A program made the position numbers and the translations under genes. Positions 5,526-5,782 of a stretch of 5,782 nucleotides of DNA are shown here, piece after piece. Under the pieces are notes generated by a model that saw only the letters and a program-made list of their open reading frames with translations, was not told the DNA's origin and did not search any database. The stretch comes from Actinomycetes bacterium (GTDB taxonomy: Bacteria > Actinomycetota > Acidimicrobiia > Acidimicrobiales > RAAP-2). The number at the start of each line of letters is the position of its first letter. The stretch's first letter is position 1. The stretch lies in contig JAJZYE010000073.1 of NCBI GenBank assembly GCA_021806055.1, positions 1-5,782 of the forward strand. Direction: 5' to 3'.

Positions 5526-5782
5526 GTGATCCGATCCGTCGACCTGCGCAGCGATACTGTGACCCAGCCGACTCCCGCCATGCGCCGAGCCATGGCCGAC
5601 GCGGTCGTGGGCGACGACGGGTACGGCGAAGATCCCACCGTCAACGAGCTCGAGGTACGCTACGCCGACCTGGTGGCCAAGGAGGCCGCGGTCTTCGTGC
5701 CGTCGGGCGTCATGGCGAACCAGATCGCGGTGCGGGTCCTCACTCGTCCCGGTGACGTGATCGTGGCCGGACGCTCGCAGCA
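5526..5782 (+). CDS. ltaE: Low-specificity L-threonine aldolase (N-terminal part, cut by window edge)
   Basis: A PLP-dependent fold-type I enzyme that cleaves L-threonine or L-allo-threonine to glycine and acetaldehyde. The 85 visible residues carry the family's N-terminal signatures: [19 protein letters not shown] (5-23), [15 protein letters not shown] (29-43) and [15 protein letters not shown] (55-69). The PLP-binding lysine, expected near residue 200 of about 340, is beyond the edge, so catalytic integrity cannot be judged. The GTG at 5526 is chosen because it places DLRSDT next to the N-terminus as usual and because TAA at 5514-5516 closes the frame upstream. The consensus GDDVYGEDPT, as I recall it, has Gly for Val here. 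The gene diverges from the thioesterase across 32 bases and is probably leaderless. A related PLP beta-eliminating lyase is the only realistic alternative. Confidence 0.88.
   Translation, partial: MIRSVDLRSDTVTQPTPAMRRAMADAVVGDDGYGEDPTVNELEVRYADLVAKEAAVFVPSGVMANQIAVRVLTRPGDVIVAGRSQ

Noticed and set aside
4504..5529. Plus-strand open frame of 341 codons over fabH and the thioesterase
   Set aside because: It is antisense to two clearly recognised genes, low in complexity and without domain similarity.

Overview
This is a gene-dense, high-GC window. GC-rich third codon positions, an actinobacterial-style imuB-dnaE2 pair and two likely leaderless starts behind TANNNT -10 boxes suggest an actinobacterium, possibly of the Acidimicrobiia type. 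The genus cannot be fixed from the sequence. I see no RNA genes, mobile elements, CRISPR arrays or long repeats. No stretch above 40 bases lacks a coding assignment.

Left half (1-3244, + strand): the last 54 codons of an ImuB-type Y-family polymerase homologue run directly into a full-length DnaE2 error-prone polymerase gene through a one-base TGATG stop/start overlap. Together these are two parts of the SOS mutasome (ImuA/ImuA'-ImuB-DnaE2), which carries out translesion synthesis and damage-induced mutagenesis. ImuA and the operon promoter would lie left of the window.

Middle and right (3277-5493, - strand): three genes read leftward and probably form one operon: a hotdog-fold acyl-CoA thioesterase, a FabH-type beta-ketoacyl-ACP synthase III, and a sugar-nucleotidyltransferase-like protein. 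The last two also overlap by one base (TGATG), with a good Shine-Dalgarno sequence inside the end of fabH. The first two genes fit acyl-CoA/fatty-acid metabolism; the role of the nucleotidyltransferase is not known. The operon converges on dnaE2 across 32 bases that hold short inverted repeats.

Right edge (5526-5782, + strand): the first 85 codons of a low-specificity L-threonine aldolase, divergent from the thioesterase. Only 32 bases separate the two start codons. Each start has a TANNNT box exactly six bases upstream, which suggests back-to-back leaderless promoters.

Every gene belongs to a known family. I found no clear previously undescribed system. The points most worth checking are the divergent leaderless promoter pair, the coupled FabH-nucleotidyltransferase pair, and the largely intact PHP metal site of DnaE2.
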